Shown in pieces: positions 61,611-64,000 of a stretch of DNA of 64,000 nucleotides. Source of the stretch: Garcia nutans (lineage: Eukaryota; Streptophyta; Magnoliopsida; Malpighiales; Euphorbiaceae). Position numbers and translations under genes: made by a program. The notes under the pieces were generated by a model. The model searched no databases and had not been told where the DNA came from. It was given only the letters and a program-made list of their open reading frames with translations. Positions within the stretch are counted from its first letter, which is position 1. Every line of letters begins with the position of its first letter. The stretch spans positions 6,758,001 to 6,822,000 of the forward strand of contig CANTUV010000010.1 in assembly GCA_947685225.1 (NCBI GenBank), given 5' to 3'.

Positions 61611-64000
61611 TAAGATTTTTATGGAGTATGAAAATAAAAAATATATATATATATATTATAAAGATATTTTTAATATTTTAAAAAATATTATTAATTATAT
61701 TTTTAAAAAGTAAATTTCAAAATTATAAAAAATTATCAAATTGGTGATTTTTAAAAAACCTACTAAAATTTATAGTTTTTAAATTATGAAATTACTATAA
61801 TAAACTATATTATAATGAAGATAAAAGTTAAAATAAATAAGAAATTAAATAATATCATATCTTATAAAATCATAGGTAACAATCATTAGATATAGTGTAA
61901 AAGTTAAGATAAACTTAAAAATTTAAAAATTAAGGGTTATAATAAATTATATTTTATAATAATTTTTTACTAATGATATAATTATTTTATTTTATTTATA
62001 TATTGATAATACAAAAGTTAATAATATAATAATTAATATAATTTAGTTAATTTGGTTTCGATAATTGAATAAAAATATTTAATTTAATTCGATTTAAAAT
62101 ATATTTTATTATTTTATTAATTTAAAAAAAATAAAAAATTTTGATTCGATTTAGTTTGGAAGATTTGAGATGTCCATCACCAAGTGGTTGGACATAATGC
62201 TTAATTAGCAAGAAAGTATAAATACGAAAACATGATTTTTTTTTTCCTGTTAACATGTGATTAAAAGACGGCGCATGTACGTGAGATTTAAATTCACTAT
62301 AAAAAATATCGTAAGATCGATCTCTTTCATCATCAACCATTCACTTCAATATTTTATTCCCACGTATATAACAGCAAGCAAACAAATCATTTTAAGATCT
62401 GAAATAAATTTATAAGAAATGCAGAGTATATGGTTACTGTGAAAGCATGAGAAGAAAGAAGAAGAATTCGTATTGAATGAAATTGAGAGATCTTCTTTAA
62501 CTCTTTCCTGACTTTCTTGATCTCTCAGAATCCTACTCTTTCACATCAACTGCTATAAAGCTTCTACCTTTTCAGTTTTTTATATATTATATATACATAT
62601 ATATCCATGCCCACTTGCATGCAGACACCTGACATGTATTAATAACATATATATCTATAAATATTGGATTTTAATATGAATAAGAAACAAATTTAAATAA
62701 ATATGATCTGAATTTCGAATTTTTAAAGATATTACATTTTTGTTTTTAAAAATTTGATCTGACATTGTATAATATTTTCATTGATTGAGTGAGATTCATA
62801 GTCCGACTCATAATCAGGTTTAAAATTTTTTTAATATTTAAATATGCGTTGAATTAATATACAATTAATTGGGGTGATAATGGTCCTGTTCTACTCCCAT
62901 TTCCTGAAGTCTAAATTAAAATTAGTTTTGATATATGTGGTTTATGTTTCATGATCTTGTTTTCTGAAGATTATTAGTCCATGGATGTAAAGATAAAAAG
63001 TTTCTTCAAAAAATGAGAAATGGATTTGATTAAACAAAAAAAGTTGATCAAACAGCCTTCCGAAATAATTTTTTAGATAATTTTTATTTCATAACATCAA
63101 CGATTAACTGAATATTGAGGAATATAATAATATGTATTTTCATGCTTTATTATATATACATATTCTTTAATAAATAAATAAGTATGTATATTTTAAATAT
63201 AGTTCTAATTTTTTCAATCAAGATTTCCCATTAGATTATAGTTTAATTTTTTAATAGCCGATTTAATAATTTTAAAAACTTATAGCATGAAAAAAAGGTA
63301 AATTTATTCATATTTGTTTTTTACTAAATATTTATTGATATTAAAAACGACATTTTTAGCAAAATTTTTGTTTAAATTGATGAATATATTAAATTAAGAT
63401 TATACTCTCAAAAAAATTGTAAATTTAATTTAATGTATAATTTGTTAACAATAAATCCAATTAATATATGAATCAAATAGATGAAAACTAAAAAGAAAAT
63501 CATTTACAAAAATAAATTGCAATTGGATTAATAAATCGATATTATTATTATTATTATTTATTAACAGAGATTAAATTCTCTGCTAAAAAATGCACACCAC
63601 ACTCAATTCATTAATATTTAAAAATATATATTCCCCGGTGACAAGAGTATGACAAAGTAGAACTTGGTTACAAGAGTGTGTATTATCCTTGCTTAGATCT
63701 TAAATTCAAGTCCAGCGTGTATCTAGTGAGCATTAATCCTAACCCTGTTAACTGTAATATTGTTATATTGCAATTTCTGTCCCTTTTAAAATATTTTTCT
63801 TTTATTTCAATGCATTAGTCTTAGATTCTAAAGTACAATTTTTTTTTACTAACTAATAATTTAATAACTGGTTACTCGCATTTTTTCGATTAATTTTCTC
63901 AAACTTGTAACCATGTCCATTAAAAATTTTAAATTTTATTATTTTATAAAAATAAAATCACTAATTAAAATTTCAATTATATTCCAATAAAATCCCTAAA
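61611..64000. other. AT-rich intergenic DNA
   Basis: No gene, RNA or element is supported. Short open frames on the minus strand near 62122-62340 show no family resemblance. Confidence 0.4.

Noticed and set aside
1..64000. CRISPR arrays, operons, riboswitches, tRNA or rRNA genes
   Set aside because: None seen. The tRNA-like boxes at 17438, 40690 and 45640 belong to SINEs or SINE-like relics, not functional tRNAs.

Overview
The window is nuclear DNA of a flowering plant, most likely a eudicot. It is very AT-rich. It has spliced genes with GT/AG introns, chloroplast-targeted products, plant-specific families (RanGAP with a WPP domain, FANTASTIC FOUR, plant mobile domain), and plant transposable elements (Copia, RTE LINEs, Au-type SINEs, Harbinger and hAT MITEs). 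No bacterial, organellar or viral genome features are seen.

Layout. (1) 0-10 kb: a Harbinger-type MITE, then a RanGAP1-like gene (+) broken by three in-frame stops. It converges on a chloroplast CSP41a gene (-) that has a frameshift and a missing splice donor. A solo LTR sits in CSP41a intron 2, and a gag-only Copia element sits about 38 bp upstream of its ATG. RanGAP1 and CSP41a are also neighbours in Arabidopsis (At3g63130/At3g63140), so this looks like an old syntenic block in decay. (2) 11.0-15.7 kb: the oddest part. Two arrays of an imperfect palindrome (ACTCTCATA...TTTGAGAGT) flank exons 1-3 of a secretory phospholipase A2 fragment and a five-exon plant-mobile-domain (PMD) gene. I read this as a candidate PMD-carrying, gene-capturing transposon. 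(3) 15.8-21.5 kb: a multiply disabled coiled-coil pseudogene carrying a dimeric Au SINE with a perfect 17-bp target duplication, then an apparently intact five-exon unknown gene (-). (4) 22.8-25.5 kb: a 5'-truncated RTE LINE (-). (5) 26-29.5 kb: a Harbinger MITE, an 83/166-bp alternating AT satellite and a hAT MITE. (6) 32.3-39.6 kb: an intact 11-exon FZL (FZO-like dynamin GTPase) gene. (7) 46.6-47.4 kb: an intact single-exon FANTASTIC FOUR (FAF) gene. FZL and FAF2 are adjacent in Arabidopsis (At1g03160/At1g03170), a second conserved neighbour pair. (8) 47-64 kb: AT-rich intergenic DNA with MITE remnants and a long, rearranged, dead RTE LINE (57.9-61.6 kb).

Only three protein genes look functional: the unknown 253-aa nuclear-like protein, FZL (917 aa) and FAF (288 aa). 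The others are pseudogenes or transposon genes. Exon boundaries come from reading splice sites and matching remembered family sequence; no alignment or transcript evidence was available. Arabidopsis locus numbers are from memory.
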